This document shows, in pieces, positions 1-5,129 of a stretch of DNA of 5,129 bases; within the stretch, counting starts at the first letter, position 1; each line of letters opens with the position of its first letter. The notes under the pieces were generated by a model. That model was not told the DNA's origin and did no database searches. It saw only the letters and a program-made list of their open reading frames with translations. Origin of the DNA: Stenotrophomonas sp. (GTDB taxonomy: Bacteria > Pseudomonadota > Gammaproteobacteria > Xanthomonadales > Xanthomonadaceae); contig QFOV01000244.1 in assembly GCA_003248565.1 (NCBI GenBank), positions 1 to 5,129 of the forward strand, in the 5' to 3' direction. The translations under genes and the position numbers were made by a program.

Positions 1-21
1 TTCACGCTCCGGATCACCCTG

Positions 22-297
22 ATGAAGCACGCAAGCATCGATGAATTGAAAACCCTGATCGATTCCCTGGACGATATTTCGCTGAACGCAGGCAGTCGAA
101 TTGAAATCCTCCAGAAGATCAGGCAATCGGCTGCCAGCCTCTACATCAATGGCTCGAACAACTCCGTCGACCATTGCGACCGGATCGACGCGATGGTGCT
201 GGAAGCAATTGAAGTTGCATTGCTCCCTTTCGAACGGGAGCCGTTTGGCCGTTCCTGCGCAGCCCCTCTCCCCGCTGCGGAATATATCCAGCCATAG
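22..297 (+). CDS. Small hypothetical protein, 91 residues, predicted helical and soluble
   Basis: I do not recognise this protein. Residues 1-35 show a heptad-like alternation of hydrophobic and charged residues (start MKHASIDELKTLIDSL), and residues 50-72 form a second probable amphipathic helix. The tail (about 73-91) is rich in Pro and Ala and looks unstructured. There is no signal peptide, membrane segment or recognisable catalytic motif. The two cysteines (near residues 52 and 79) form no metal-binding pattern. The only hint of a ribosome-binding site is CGGA at 10-13, 8 bases before the ATG. The frame has no stop upstream to the window edge, so the true start could lie outside the window. 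It ends 43 bases before the next + strand ORF, so the two may be co-transcribed. Codon use looks coding but is less biased than in the enzyme genes downstream, as often seen in accessory genes. A spurious ORF is possible. Confidence 0.5.
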   Translation: MKHASIDELKTLIDSLDDISLNAGSRIEILQKIRQSAASLYINGSNNSVDHCDRIDAMVLEAIEVALLPFEREPFGRSCAAPLPAAEYIQP

Positions 298-340
298 CGC
301 AGGTAACACGCATGCTTTCTCATGAAGCCGGTGATAAATG

Positions 341-934
341 ATGAGCATCCTGACCACGGCCAAGCAACGCCAGGATTCCAGCGATCCGCGTCAGGTGCGG
401 CGGCAGAACCGGACGCTTCATCATCCGGAAACAGGCAGCCGAACCTGTGATCTCCCATCGCAGCCCGCCGACTTCCGCGCCCAGGCACCCCAACCTGCAG
501 GAACGAACTCCCGGTCGGCCATGCCCAAGAATCCGCGTCTGGACAGCGAAGCGAATCTCCTCATCGACAGGATCAGCCGACACCTTGCCGAAGCCAGGCA
601 GCTGGACCCTGCAACGTCCGCATTGCTTGAGGATGTGGCCACTCATCTGCAACAGGCCCTGCTCGCCGATCCTGCGCAACGGCCATGCCCTCCATTGCGC
701 GTGAGAACCATGCGTGAGCTGCAGCCGGTGCTGACCGAACTCAGGGAACGATGCATCAGGGAAGCAGCTACCGCTGCATTGGGAGCGGCAGCCGGCCCCT
801 GGCTGAGCGCCGTCGAGACCCAAGCCGGCACCAGCCGTCTGGATGTCTCCAAGGAAAGCCGTGCGCAACTTCTACGGATGCGTGCGGCATTGAGCAACGC
901 CAAAGGTATTCATCGACGGTGCAACAACCGTTGA
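341..934 (+). CDS. Hypothetical protein, about 197 residues, helical C-terminal part
   Basis: I do not recognise this protein. The first 60 or so residues are polar, rich in Gln, Arg, Pro and Ser, and probably disordered. From residue 61 onward (MPKNPRLDSEAN) the sequence looks like a helical bundle: one helix around LIDRISRHLAEARQLD, another around LLEDVATHLQQALL, then a helix around ELQPVLTELRERCIREAA and an Ala-rich segment. It ends in a basic tail (HRRCNNR). No transmembrane segment or signal peptide is visible. ATG codons stand in tandem at 338 and 341. I chose 341 because GGTGA at 330-334 is 6 bases before it but only 3 before 338. An internal ATG at 521, where the ordered part begins, is an alternative start (137 residues) but has no good ribosome-binding site. 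Third codon positions are GC-rich from 341 onward, which supports the longer form. Function unknown. Confidence 0.5.
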   Translation: MSILTTAKQRQDSSDPRQVRRQNRTLHHPETGSRTCDLPSQPADFRAQAPQPAGTNSRSAMPKNPRLDSEANLLIDRISRHLAEARQLDPATSALLEDVATHLQQALLADPAQRPCPPLRVRTMRELQPVLTELRERCIREAATAALGAAAGPWLSAVETQAGTSRLDVSKESRAQLLRMRAALSNAKGIHRRCNNR

Positions 935-987
935 CGAGTCCACGCGCACCTCCCGTCTTTCAGGGGAAGCCCGCGCGTGAAATCCCC

Positions 988-999
988 CGACCAAGGTCG
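988..999. promoter_or_regulatory. Perfect short dyad CGACC-AA-GGTCG, candidate operator
   Basis: A perfect 5-base inverted repeat with a 2-base spacer lies 31 bases before the SDR start codon, where a repressor or activator of the SDR cluster could bind. The symmetry is seen directly; regulator binding is a guess. No regulator gene is visible beside it. A repeat this short can occur by chance in GC-rich DNA. Confidence 0.25.
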
Positions 1000-1016
1000 A
1001 AGCCAGTTCCCAGATC

Positions 1017-1022
1017 AGAGGA
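1017..1022 (+). promoter_or_regulatory. Ribosome-binding site AGAGGA that fixes the SDR start
   Basis: AGAGGA ends 8 bases before the ATG at 1031, a good Shine-Dalgarno match and spacing. It rules out the longer in-frame reading from 977, whose extra 18 residues are polar and do not belong to the SDR fold. Confidence 0.75.
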
Positions 1023-1030
1023 CCATCCAC

Positions 1031-1804
1031 ATGACTGACCATTCCCTGAAAAACAAAGTCGCGGTTATCGCAGGCGGCGGCAAGAACCTCGGTGCCCTGA
1101 TCGCCCACCAGTTTGTCGATGCAGGGGCCCGCGGGATCGCCATCCACTACAACAGCGACTCCTCTAGAACGGATGCGGAGAGAACGGCCAGCGAACTGAA
1201 AGCCAAGGGGGCGGACGCCATCCTGTTCCAGGGTGACCTGGCGGTCGTCGCCAACAATGTGCAGCTGTTCGACCAGGCCAAGGCGCATTTTGGCCAGGTC
1301 GACATCGCGGTCAACACCGCTGGCGTGGTGATCAAGAAACCTATCGCCGAGATCACCGAGGCAGACTACGACAAGAGCTTTGACGCCAACGCCAAAGCCG
1401 CGTTCTTCTTCATCCAGCAGGCAGGCCGGGTACTGGCTGATGGCGGCAACATCGTCACCATCGTCAGTTCACTGCTGGCCGCCTACACGCCGTTCTATGC
1501 GATCTATCCCGGCAGCAAGGCAGCGGTTGAACATTACACGCGCGCGGCCTCCAAAGAGTTCGGCGACAGAGGAATCTCGGTCAATGCCATTGGGCCAGGG
1601 CCGATGGATACCCCCTTCTTCTACGGCCAGGAGAAGCCCGATGCAGTGGCCTATCACAAGTCCGCGGCTGCACTGAGCAAGTACAGCAAGACCGGGCTTA
1701 CCGATATCGAGGACATCGCCCCCATCGTCAGGTTCCTGGTGACGGACGGTTGGTGGATCACCGGGCAGACGATCTTCGCCAACGGCGGCTACACGACGCG
1801 GTAA
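1031..1804 (+). CDS. Short-chain dehydrogenase/reductase (classical SDR), 257 residues
   Basis: This is a cytosolic NAD(P)-dependent oxidoreductase that interconverts an alcohol and a carbonyl; the substrate is unknown. The N-terminal Rossmann nucleotide-binding motif is AGGGKNLG (residues 14-21), a variant of the usual TGxxxGxG. Next come GDL (68-70, adenine pocket) and NTAG (95-98, the NNAG motif with one change). The catalytic tetrad is complete: N120, S146, Y159 and K163, with Ser 13 residues before Tyr and the expected YxxxK (YPGSK). The segment after strand beta-2 (HYNSDSSRTDAE, 39-50) lacks the acidic residue typical of strict NAD enzymes and suggests NADP(H). NAIGPGPMDTP (185-195) is the substrate/cofactor loop, and the C-terminal TGQTIFANGG (244-253) is typical of the FabG-like branch. 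The 257-residue length is normal for a classical SDR. It is followed by a 135-base gap with hairpins and then an ALDH gene, so successive oxidation of one substrate is plausible but inferred. Confidence 0.93.
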   Translation: MTDHSLKNKVAVIAGGGKNLGALIAHQFVDAGARGIAIHYNSDSSRTDAERTASELKAKGADAILFQGDLAVVANNVQLFDQAKAHFGQVDIAVNTAGVVIKKPIAEITEADYDKSFDANAKAAFFFIQQAGRVLADGGNIVTIVSSLLAAYTPFYAIYPGSKAAVEHYTRAASKEFGDRGISVNAIGPGPMDTPFFYGQEKPDAVAYHKSAAALSKYSKTGLTDIEDIAPIVRFLVTDGWWITGQTIFANGGYTTR

Positions 1805-1822
1805 GCCTTCAGCGAAGAAGGC
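1805..1822 (+). other. Stem-loop directly after the SDR stop codon
   Basis: GCCTTC (1805-1810) and GAAGGC (1817-1822) form a perfect 6-base stem with a 6-base loop, beginning at the base after the SDR stop (TAA 1802-1804). No T-run follows, so it is not a standard intrinsic terminator. It could protect the 3' end of the SDR message or weaken read-through into the ALDH gene. It abuts the larger hairpin at 1823-1875. Confidence 0.5.
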
Positions 1823-1875
1823 GGTTGCGGAGACGGAAGCACGGGACGCTGCAGCACCGCTTCTGCTCCGCGACC
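1823..1875 (+). other. Long imperfect hairpin (17 pairs) between SDR and ALDH genes
   Basis: The left arm, 1823-1840 (GGTTGCGGAGACGGAAGC), pairs with the right arm, 1859-1875 (GCTTCTGCTCCGCGACC). This gives 17 pairs when read as RNA, including two G-U pairs (1826 with 1872, 1835 with 1864) and a single bulged A at 1833. The 18-base loop contains the palindrome GCTGCAGC. G-U pairs on the + strand transcript fit an RNA structure transcribed with the genes. No T-run follows, arguing against a simple terminator. It ends 64 bases before the ALDH start. Possible roles are differential expression of SDR and ALDH, an RNA processing site, or a REP-like palindromic repeat. I do not see the GTAG end typical of Stenotrophomonas REP-type elements. 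Confidence 0.6.
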
Positions 1876-1939
1876 GACGTAATGCCGGATGGCTGGCCGG
1901 AACGGGCCCAGTACGGACACGATCACCAGTGACACGCTC

Positions 1940-3382
1940 ATGGCCAATAGATTCCAATCAATCCTGGATACACAGCAACAGCATTTCCTTACCGACGCGA
2001 CCAAGCCACGCGGCTGGCGCATCGACCAGCTTGAGCGCATGGAGCGCATGCTGCGCGACCACCAGGATGCTTTCTGCGCCGCGCTCTACGAGGACTTTCG
2101 CAAGCCCTCATTCGAGCAGCTGTTCGAGATCACCGTTCCGCTTGGCAACATCAACTACTACCGGGAAAACCTCACGGAGCTGATGGCGCCACGCAGGGTC
2201 GCGATCCCGGCGGGGTTGGAAGCAACCGGAAACAGCGGGCTGATCCTGAAGGAGCCCTACGGGCCAACCCTGGTGATCGGCCCATTCAATGCCCCCATCC
2301 TGCTGCTGCTCGATCCGGCCATTGCCGCCTTGGCCGCCGGCAACCCCGTCGTGTTGAAGCCTGCCAACACCACGCCAGCCACCGCCGCGCTGTTCCAGAG
2401 ACTGATACCGGACTACTTTGAAGCAGAAAACGTCGCCATCGTCACCGGCGGGCGCGAGGAAATCGCGGCCCTGCTCGAACTTCCCTTCGACTTCATCTTC
2501 TTCACTGGCAGCTCTACCGTCGGCAAGGTCGTGATGCGCGCGGCGGCCGAGAACCTGACGCCTGTGATCCTGGAACTGGGCGGACAGAACCCGACCATCG
2601 TCGACGAGACCGCCAATCTCGACATTGCCGCCGACCGGATCGCCTGGGGACACAACGCGATATCCGGCCAATGGTGCATCGCGCCGGGGTATGTCCAGGT
2701 GCACGAAAGCGTGGCCGATGCGTTCATCGAGAAGCTGAAGGCAGCCACCGTCAGGATGTACGGCGACGATCCGCGACAAAGCCCCGATTTCGCCCGCATG
2801 ATCAGCGAACACGAAGCGCAGCGGGTGGCGTCCTACATCCTGCCCGACAAGGTGGTACACGGAGGGCGGTTCGACATTCCGGAGCGCTATGTGGAGCCGA
2901 CAATCCTGTACCCGTCGAGCTGGGACGACCCGGCACTGCAGCAGGAAGTCTTCGGCCCGGTCCTGCCGGTCCTGCCCTACACCGACCTGAAACAGGTCAT
3001 CGCCACCATCAAGCGCAAACCCAAGCCACTGGCCGCTTATATCTTCAGCAAGAACCAGGCTCACATCGACCATGTGCTTGGCAGCCTCGCGTTCGGGGGC
3101 GGCTGTGTGAACCAGACCAACCTGCACTGCTGGATCGACAGCCTGCCTTTCGGCGGAGTCGGCTACAGCGGCATGGGCAAGTACTACGGCAAGGCCGGGT
3201 TCGATGCATTGAGCAACACCAAGGCCATGCTGATCGGGAATCCCGACCTCGAACTGGATGTGTTTCCACCGTACGGTGGCAAGGACGTCGCAGGAACTCT
3301 GAGCGTATTCTCCTCAGCGCAGACGCACCGCCAGTCGGGGCCAAGCCCGGCCACGCCTGAACCCGGTTACAGGGAGAAGTGA
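1940..3382 (+). CDS. Aldehyde dehydrogenase, class-3/coniferyl-aldehyde-dehydrogenase-like, 480 residues
   Basis: The enzyme oxidises an aldehyde to a carboxylic acid with NAD(P)+; the substrate is unknown. Active-site landmarks of the ALDH superfamily are in order: GPFNAP with N117, VVLKPA with K140, the cofactor-loop motif FTGSSTVG (188-195), the general base E212 in LELGGQNP, the nucleophile C246 in GQWC (34 residues after the Glu, the usual spacing), EVFGP (336-340) and PFGGVGYSGMG (403-413). The N-terminal pattern (LYEDFRKPSFEQ) and the short overall form resemble the ALDH3 group rather than the roughly 500-residue ALDH1/2 type. Residues flanking both catalytic positions are unusual: Q in ELGGQ and W in GQWC. 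The tail after about residue 445 is polar and Pro-rich, with no membrane anchor. I chose ATG 1940, since homology-like sequence starts there; ATG 1889 would add 17 polar residues. Neither start has a good ribosome-binding site. The stop is 2 bases from the next start. Confidence 0.9.
   Translation: MANRFQSILDTQQQHFLTDATKPRGWRIDQLERMERMLRDHQDAFCAALYEDFRKPSFEQLFEITVPLGNINYYRENLTELMAPRRVAIPAGLEATGNSGLILKEPYGPTLVIGPFNAPILLLLDPAIAALAAGNPVVLKPANTTPATAALFQRLIPDYFEAENVAIVTGGREEIAALLELPFDFIFFTGSSTVGKVVMRAAAENLTPVILELGGQNPTIVDETANLDIAADRIAWGHNAISGQWCIAPGYVQVHESVADAFIEKLKAATVRMYGDDPRQSPDFARMISEHEAQRVASYILPDKVVHGGRFDIPERYVEPTILYPSSWDDPALQQEVFGPVLPVLPYTDLKQVIATIKRKPKPLAAYIFSKNQAHIDHVLGSLAFGGGCVNQTNLHCWIDSLPFGGVGYSGMGKYYGKAGFDALSNTKAMLIGNPDLELDVFPPYGGKDVAGTLSVFSSAQTHRQSGPSPATPEPGYREK
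3371..3376 (+). promoter_or_regulatory. Ribosome-binding site AGGGAG that fixes the small membrane protein start
   Basis: AGGGAG lies inside the last codons of the ALDH gene, 8 bases before ATG 3385. It excludes the GTG at 3379, which would be too close, and indicates that the small membrane gene is translated from the ALDH message. Confidence 0.65.
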
Positions 3383-3384
3383 GC

Positions 3385-3654
3385 ATGCATGTCGTTCTGG
3401 TAATCGTCGGTGGCCTGGTTCTTCTTGGCCTGTTCCTCCTGTTTGGCTGGCTGTGGGCCGCCACCACCGCCGGCATGGCATTGGCAGCCAAGGCATTCAT
3501 TCCGGTCTGGCTGCTGGTTGCAGCGATCAACATGTGGGTGGGCGTTGCCCATGCCGGGTACAGCTTCCGCGAGGAGTTGCCCATCCTGGTGCTGGTCTTC
3601 GCCGTACCCGCGATCATCGCCTGCGTCGTGGCATGGCGGCTCTCGCTGTCATGA
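3385..3654 (+). CDS. Small integral membrane protein, three predicted helices, 89 residues
   Basis: I do not recognise a named family. The protein is very hydrophobic and reads as three membrane segments, at about residues 3-24, 34-56 and 65-85. The short linkers carry K36 and the charged stretch FREEL (61-65). Conserved-looking polar or aromatic residues sit at the ends of the helices (W22, W24, N49, W51, H56). There is no cleavable signal peptide: the first hydrophobic stretch runs straight from the Met. Its start is 2 bases after the ALDH stop, and its own stop overlaps the LtrA start in an ATGA (3651-3654). Production should therefore be coupled to both neighbours. A role as a partner or accessory subunit of the LtrA protein, or as a membrane dock for the ALDH, is inference from this packing alone. 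Confidence 0.85.
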   Translation: MHVVLVIVGGLVLLGLFLLFGWLWAATTAGMALAAKAFIPVWLLVAAINMWVGVAHAGYSFREELPILVLVFAVPAIIACVVAWRLSLS

Positions 3655-4859
3655 AGCCTGCGACGACCGACGTGCCTGGCGCACAATTCCCCAGCCATCC
3701 GCTGCTGCGTCGTCGCGACGGGCACCACGCGCGCGTGACCTACGAAGAGCTGTTCTTCGACCTGGTCTATGTGTTCGCGGTGACGCAGCTCAGCCATGAG
3801 CTGCTGCACAACCTCACCGTTGCCGGCGTGGTCGAAACGCTGATCCTGTGGTTCGCGGTGTGGCTGGGCTGGCAGTACACGTGCTGGGTCACCAACAGGT
3901 TCGACCCGGAGACGCCGCGCATCCGCGGCTTGATGTTCGTGACCATGCTGCTTGGGCTGGTGATGGCTGCGAGCATTCCCATGGCGTTCGCCGACAGAGG
4001 CCTGGTATTCGCCGCTGCCTATGTGGCAATGCAGGTGGGTCGAACCGCCTTCATTGCACTGCAGTTGCCGGCCGGCCATCCGCTGGCGCCCAATTATCGG
4101 CGCATGCTGGGCTGGCTGCTGATCTCGGCAGTGTTCTGGTTGTCCGGGGCGATGGTGCAGCATGAGGCACGCGCACTGCTATGGCTGCTCGCCGTGCTAT
4201 GCGAATACGTATCGCCGATGTTCGGCTTTGCCCTGCCTGGCATGGGCCGCTCGCACACGCGGGATTGGACCATCGAAGGTGGCCACCTGGCCGAGCGCTG
4301 CCAGTTGTTCGTGATCGTGGCACTTGGCGAAACCCTCCTTGCCAGCGGCGCCACGCTTGCCGGTGCCGCCGAATGGGATGTCCCGGTCGTGCTCGCATTG
4401 CTGGCCACCTTCCTCGGCACCTTGGCCATGTGGTGGCTGTACTTCGGCACATCGAGCAAGGATGCGACCAACGCGATTTCGCACTCGGAGGACCCCGGCC
4501 GCATCGGCGCATACTTCCACTACGTCCACGCCCTTCTCATCGCAGGTGTCATCGCCTCGGCGGTCGGCAACGATCTGGTGCTGGCACATCCGCATGCCCA
4601 TCCGGCCACCGCACAGATCGCAATCCTGCTGGCCGGGCCCGCGATCTATCTGCTCGGCAGTGCCGCCTACAAGCGAATTGTCTATGGGGCCATACCGATA
4701 TCCCACCTGGTTGGCGCACTGCTGTTGCTGGCGCTGGTGCCGGTTGGCCTGGTTGCAGACATGCTGCTGATGGGCTGGCTGACCACGGCGGTCGTGCTGA
4801 TCGTCAGTTTCTGGGAAGCACGCCTGCTTCTTGGACGTCGCAACGGCGATGCGGCGTGA
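3651..4859 (+). CDS. LtrA family (low temperature requirement A) polytopic membrane protein, 402 residues
   Basis: This is a cytoplasmic-membrane protein of the LtrA family, named for a Listeria monocytogenes locus needed for growth in the cold; the family's molecular activity is not established. Recognition rests on the N-terminal segment YEELFFDLVYVFAVTQLSH (31-49), the central HLAERCQLFVIVALGE (212-227) followed by a helix, and YFHYVHALLIAGVI (288-301). About 11-12 hydrophobic segments are visible, roughly at 35-52, 60-78, 93-111, 115-137, 150-168, 173-190, 218-236, 245-266, 289-310, 321-339, 350-370 and 372-392. The length fits the family (around 400 residues). Charged residues conserved within membrane regions (E32/E33, D37, E215, E227) suggest a transport or binding role, but this is inference. 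A His-rich loop, HPHAHP (313-318), is a local feature. ATG 3651 is chosen because it overlaps the upstream stop as ATGA and the preceding in-frame sequence is not LtrA-like. Translation is probably coupled. Confidence 0.9.
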   Translation: MKPATTDVPGAQFPSHPLLRRRDGHHARVTYEELFFDLVYVFAVTQLSHELLHNLTVAGVVETLILWFAVWLGWQYTCWVTNRFDPETPRIRGLMFVTMLLGLVMAASIPMAFADRGLVFAAAYVAMQVGRTAFIALQLPAGHPLAPNYRRMLGWLLISAVFWLSGAMVQHEARALLWLLAVLCEYVSPMFGFALPGMGRSHTRDWTIEGGHLAERCQLFVIVALGETLLASGATLAGAAEWDVPVVLALLATFLGTLAMWWLYFGTSSKDATNAISHSEDPGRIGAYFHYVHALLIAGVIASAVGNDLVLAHPHAHPATAQIAILLAGPAIYLLGSAAYKRIVYGAIPISHLVGALLLLALVPVGLVADMLLMGWLTTAVVLIVSFWEARLLLGRRNGDAA

Positions 4860-4901
4860 AAGATCCGGCCAGTAGCTGATGTGGAACACCTGAACCAAAC
4901 C

Positions 4902-4912
4902 GATCAGTGATC
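4902..4912. repeat. Short perfect palindrome GATCA-G-TGATC
   Basis: A perfect 5-1-5 inverted repeat lies 43 bases after the LtrA stop. No gene start lies just downstream on either strand, so an operator role is doubtful. It is too short and AT-balanced for a terminator. Confidence 0.2.
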
Positions 4913-4940
4913 ATGGGTTCGACTGGAAGCACTTGTCGGG

Positions 4941-4964
4941 CCCTGCTCGGCCGCTTGGCCAGGG
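4941..4964. terminator. Weak hairpin between convergent genes, possible transcription end
   Basis: CCCTG (4941-4945) pairs with CAGGG (4960-4964). An inner stem, GCC (4950-4952) with GGC (4957-4959), closes a GCTT loop, leaving four unpaired bases (4946-4949) on the left side. It lies between the end of the LtrA gene and the end of the probable - strand gene, where a shared terminator would be expected. No T-run is present on either side, so factor-dependent termination or no function is equally possible. Confidence 0.22.
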
Positions 4965-4986
4965 TATCGCCAACAGCTGGCAAGCC

Positions 4987-5129
4987 TCAAAGCAGGCACC
5001 AAGCCAACATGTACGCCGGCCCGGCCAGTTCATATCGTGCTGTTCCGTCGATGTAGCTGAGCTGTGCAATGGCCCGTCTAGCCAACGCGGGAACTTCCGA
5101 TCGACTTGACGTCAGCAGTGCCTCAATCT
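4987..5129 (-). CDS. C-terminal end of a convergent gene running off the window (partial)
   Basis: On the - strand the frame starting at base 5127 is open for 46 codons and ends at TGA (4987-4989). The translation begins IEALLTSSRSEVPALARR and ends GPAYMLAWCLL. It looks like a real protein end: an amphipathic helix followed by a hydrophobic C-terminus, with many Ala and Leu. The other two - strand frames close within the first few codons from the edge. The start and most of the protein lie outside the window, and I cannot assign a family. Third-position GC is lower than in the ALDH and SDR genes, so it may be an accessory gene or a chance open frame. Confidence 0.4.
   Translation of the reverse strand, partial: IEALLTSSRSEVPALARRAIAQLSYIDGTARYELAGPAYMLAWCLL

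Larger units (their letters stand above)
935..1030 (+). promoter_or_regulatory. Intergenic region upstream of the SDR gene, probable promoter/operator area
   Basis: This 96-base gap separates the unknown ORF from the SDR gene and is the natural place for the promoter of the downstream cluster. A TTGACG hexamer (931-936, overlapping the preceding stop codon) resembles a -35 box, but I find no convincing -10 box at the right distance. A 7-base inverted repeat, CACGCGC at 941-947 and GCGCGTG at 973-979, spans a 25-base loop. The dyad at 988-999 is listed separately. The promoter assignment is inference from position. Confidence 0.3.

Noticed and set aside
320..868. 182-codon open frame on the - strand opposite the second unknown ORF
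   Set aside because: Composition (Gly, Arg, Cys rich) looks like a shadow, and there is no good ribosome-binding site. Because the + strand ORF is itself unrecognised, this rejection is less certain than the others.
931..960. Sigma-70 promoter starting with TTGACG
   Set aside because: No acceptable -10 hexamer lies 16-18 bases downstream (the sequence there is CGTCTT/GTCTTT), so a precise promoter call is not supported.
977..1030. Longer N-terminus for the SDR
   Set aside because: AGAGGA at 1017-1022 serves ATG 1031, and the SDR fold begins directly after it.
1805..1875. Intrinsic terminator or Stenotrophomonas-type REP element
   Set aside because: No T-run follows either stem, and the GTAG end expected of that REP type is absent. 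The stem-loops are therefore reported only as structures of unknown role.
2108..3127. 339-codon open frame on the - strand
   Set aside because: It lies wholly antisense to the ALDH gene, whose active-site motifs are unmistakable; long antisense frames are common in GC-rich coding DNA. Its translation has no recognisable domain.
3453..3650. Upstream extension of the LtrA reading frame
   Set aside because: It overlaps the small membrane gene in another frame, is rich in Arg, Gly and His, and is not LtrA-like; the ATGA overlap at 3651 gives a natural start.
3045..4163. 372-codon open frame on the - strand
   Set aside because: It is antisense to the ALDH end, the small membrane gene and the LtrA gene. 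The product is a low-complexity mix rich in Arg, His and Gln, typical of a shadow frame.
5069..5129. + strand open frame from ATG 5069 to the window edge
   Set aside because: Only 20 codons are visible, with no good ribosome-binding site; the opposite-strand frame is the more protein-like reading.

Overview
The window is a GC-rich stretch of bacterial DNA with dense coding on the + strand. Base composition, codon use and gene style resemble a gammaproteobacterium of the Stenotrophomonas/Xanthomonas group. This is an impression, since no marker gene or recognised species-specific repeat is present. I see no tRNA, rRNA, CRISPR array, transposase or insertion-sequence end.

Layout: bases 22-297 and 341-934 hold two small + strand ORFs that I do not recognise. 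Both are predicted soluble and largely helical. A short intergenic region (935-1030) with a perfect dyad at 988-999 leads into a short-chain dehydrogenase/reductase (SDR, 1031-1804) with a clear ribosome-binding site. The 135-base gap after it (1805-1939) holds two back-to-back stem-loops, one of them with 17 base pairs. Next come a divergent class-3-like aldehyde dehydrogenase (ALDH, 1940-3382), a three-helix 89-residue membrane protein (3385-3654) and an LtrA-family (low temperature requirement A) polytopic membrane protein (3651-4859). The last three genes are packed tightly: a 2-base gap, then an ATGA stop/start overlap. They are almost certainly translated from one message with coupling. 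Downstream, a convergent gene appears to enter from the right edge on the - strand, ending at 4987. The short space between contains weak hairpins.

How the genes may work together: an SDR (alcohol/carbonyl interconversion) followed by an ALDH (aldehyde to carboxylic acid) suggests two successive oxidations of one unknown substrate, or detoxification of a reactive aldehyde. Coupling of the ALDH to two integral membrane proteins, one of a family (LtrA) without an established biochemical function, is the most interesting part of the window. It may be an undescribed membrane-linked aldehyde-handling unit. The ALDH and SDR calls rest on visible active-site residues, the LtrA call on characteristic conserved segments, and the joint function is inference.
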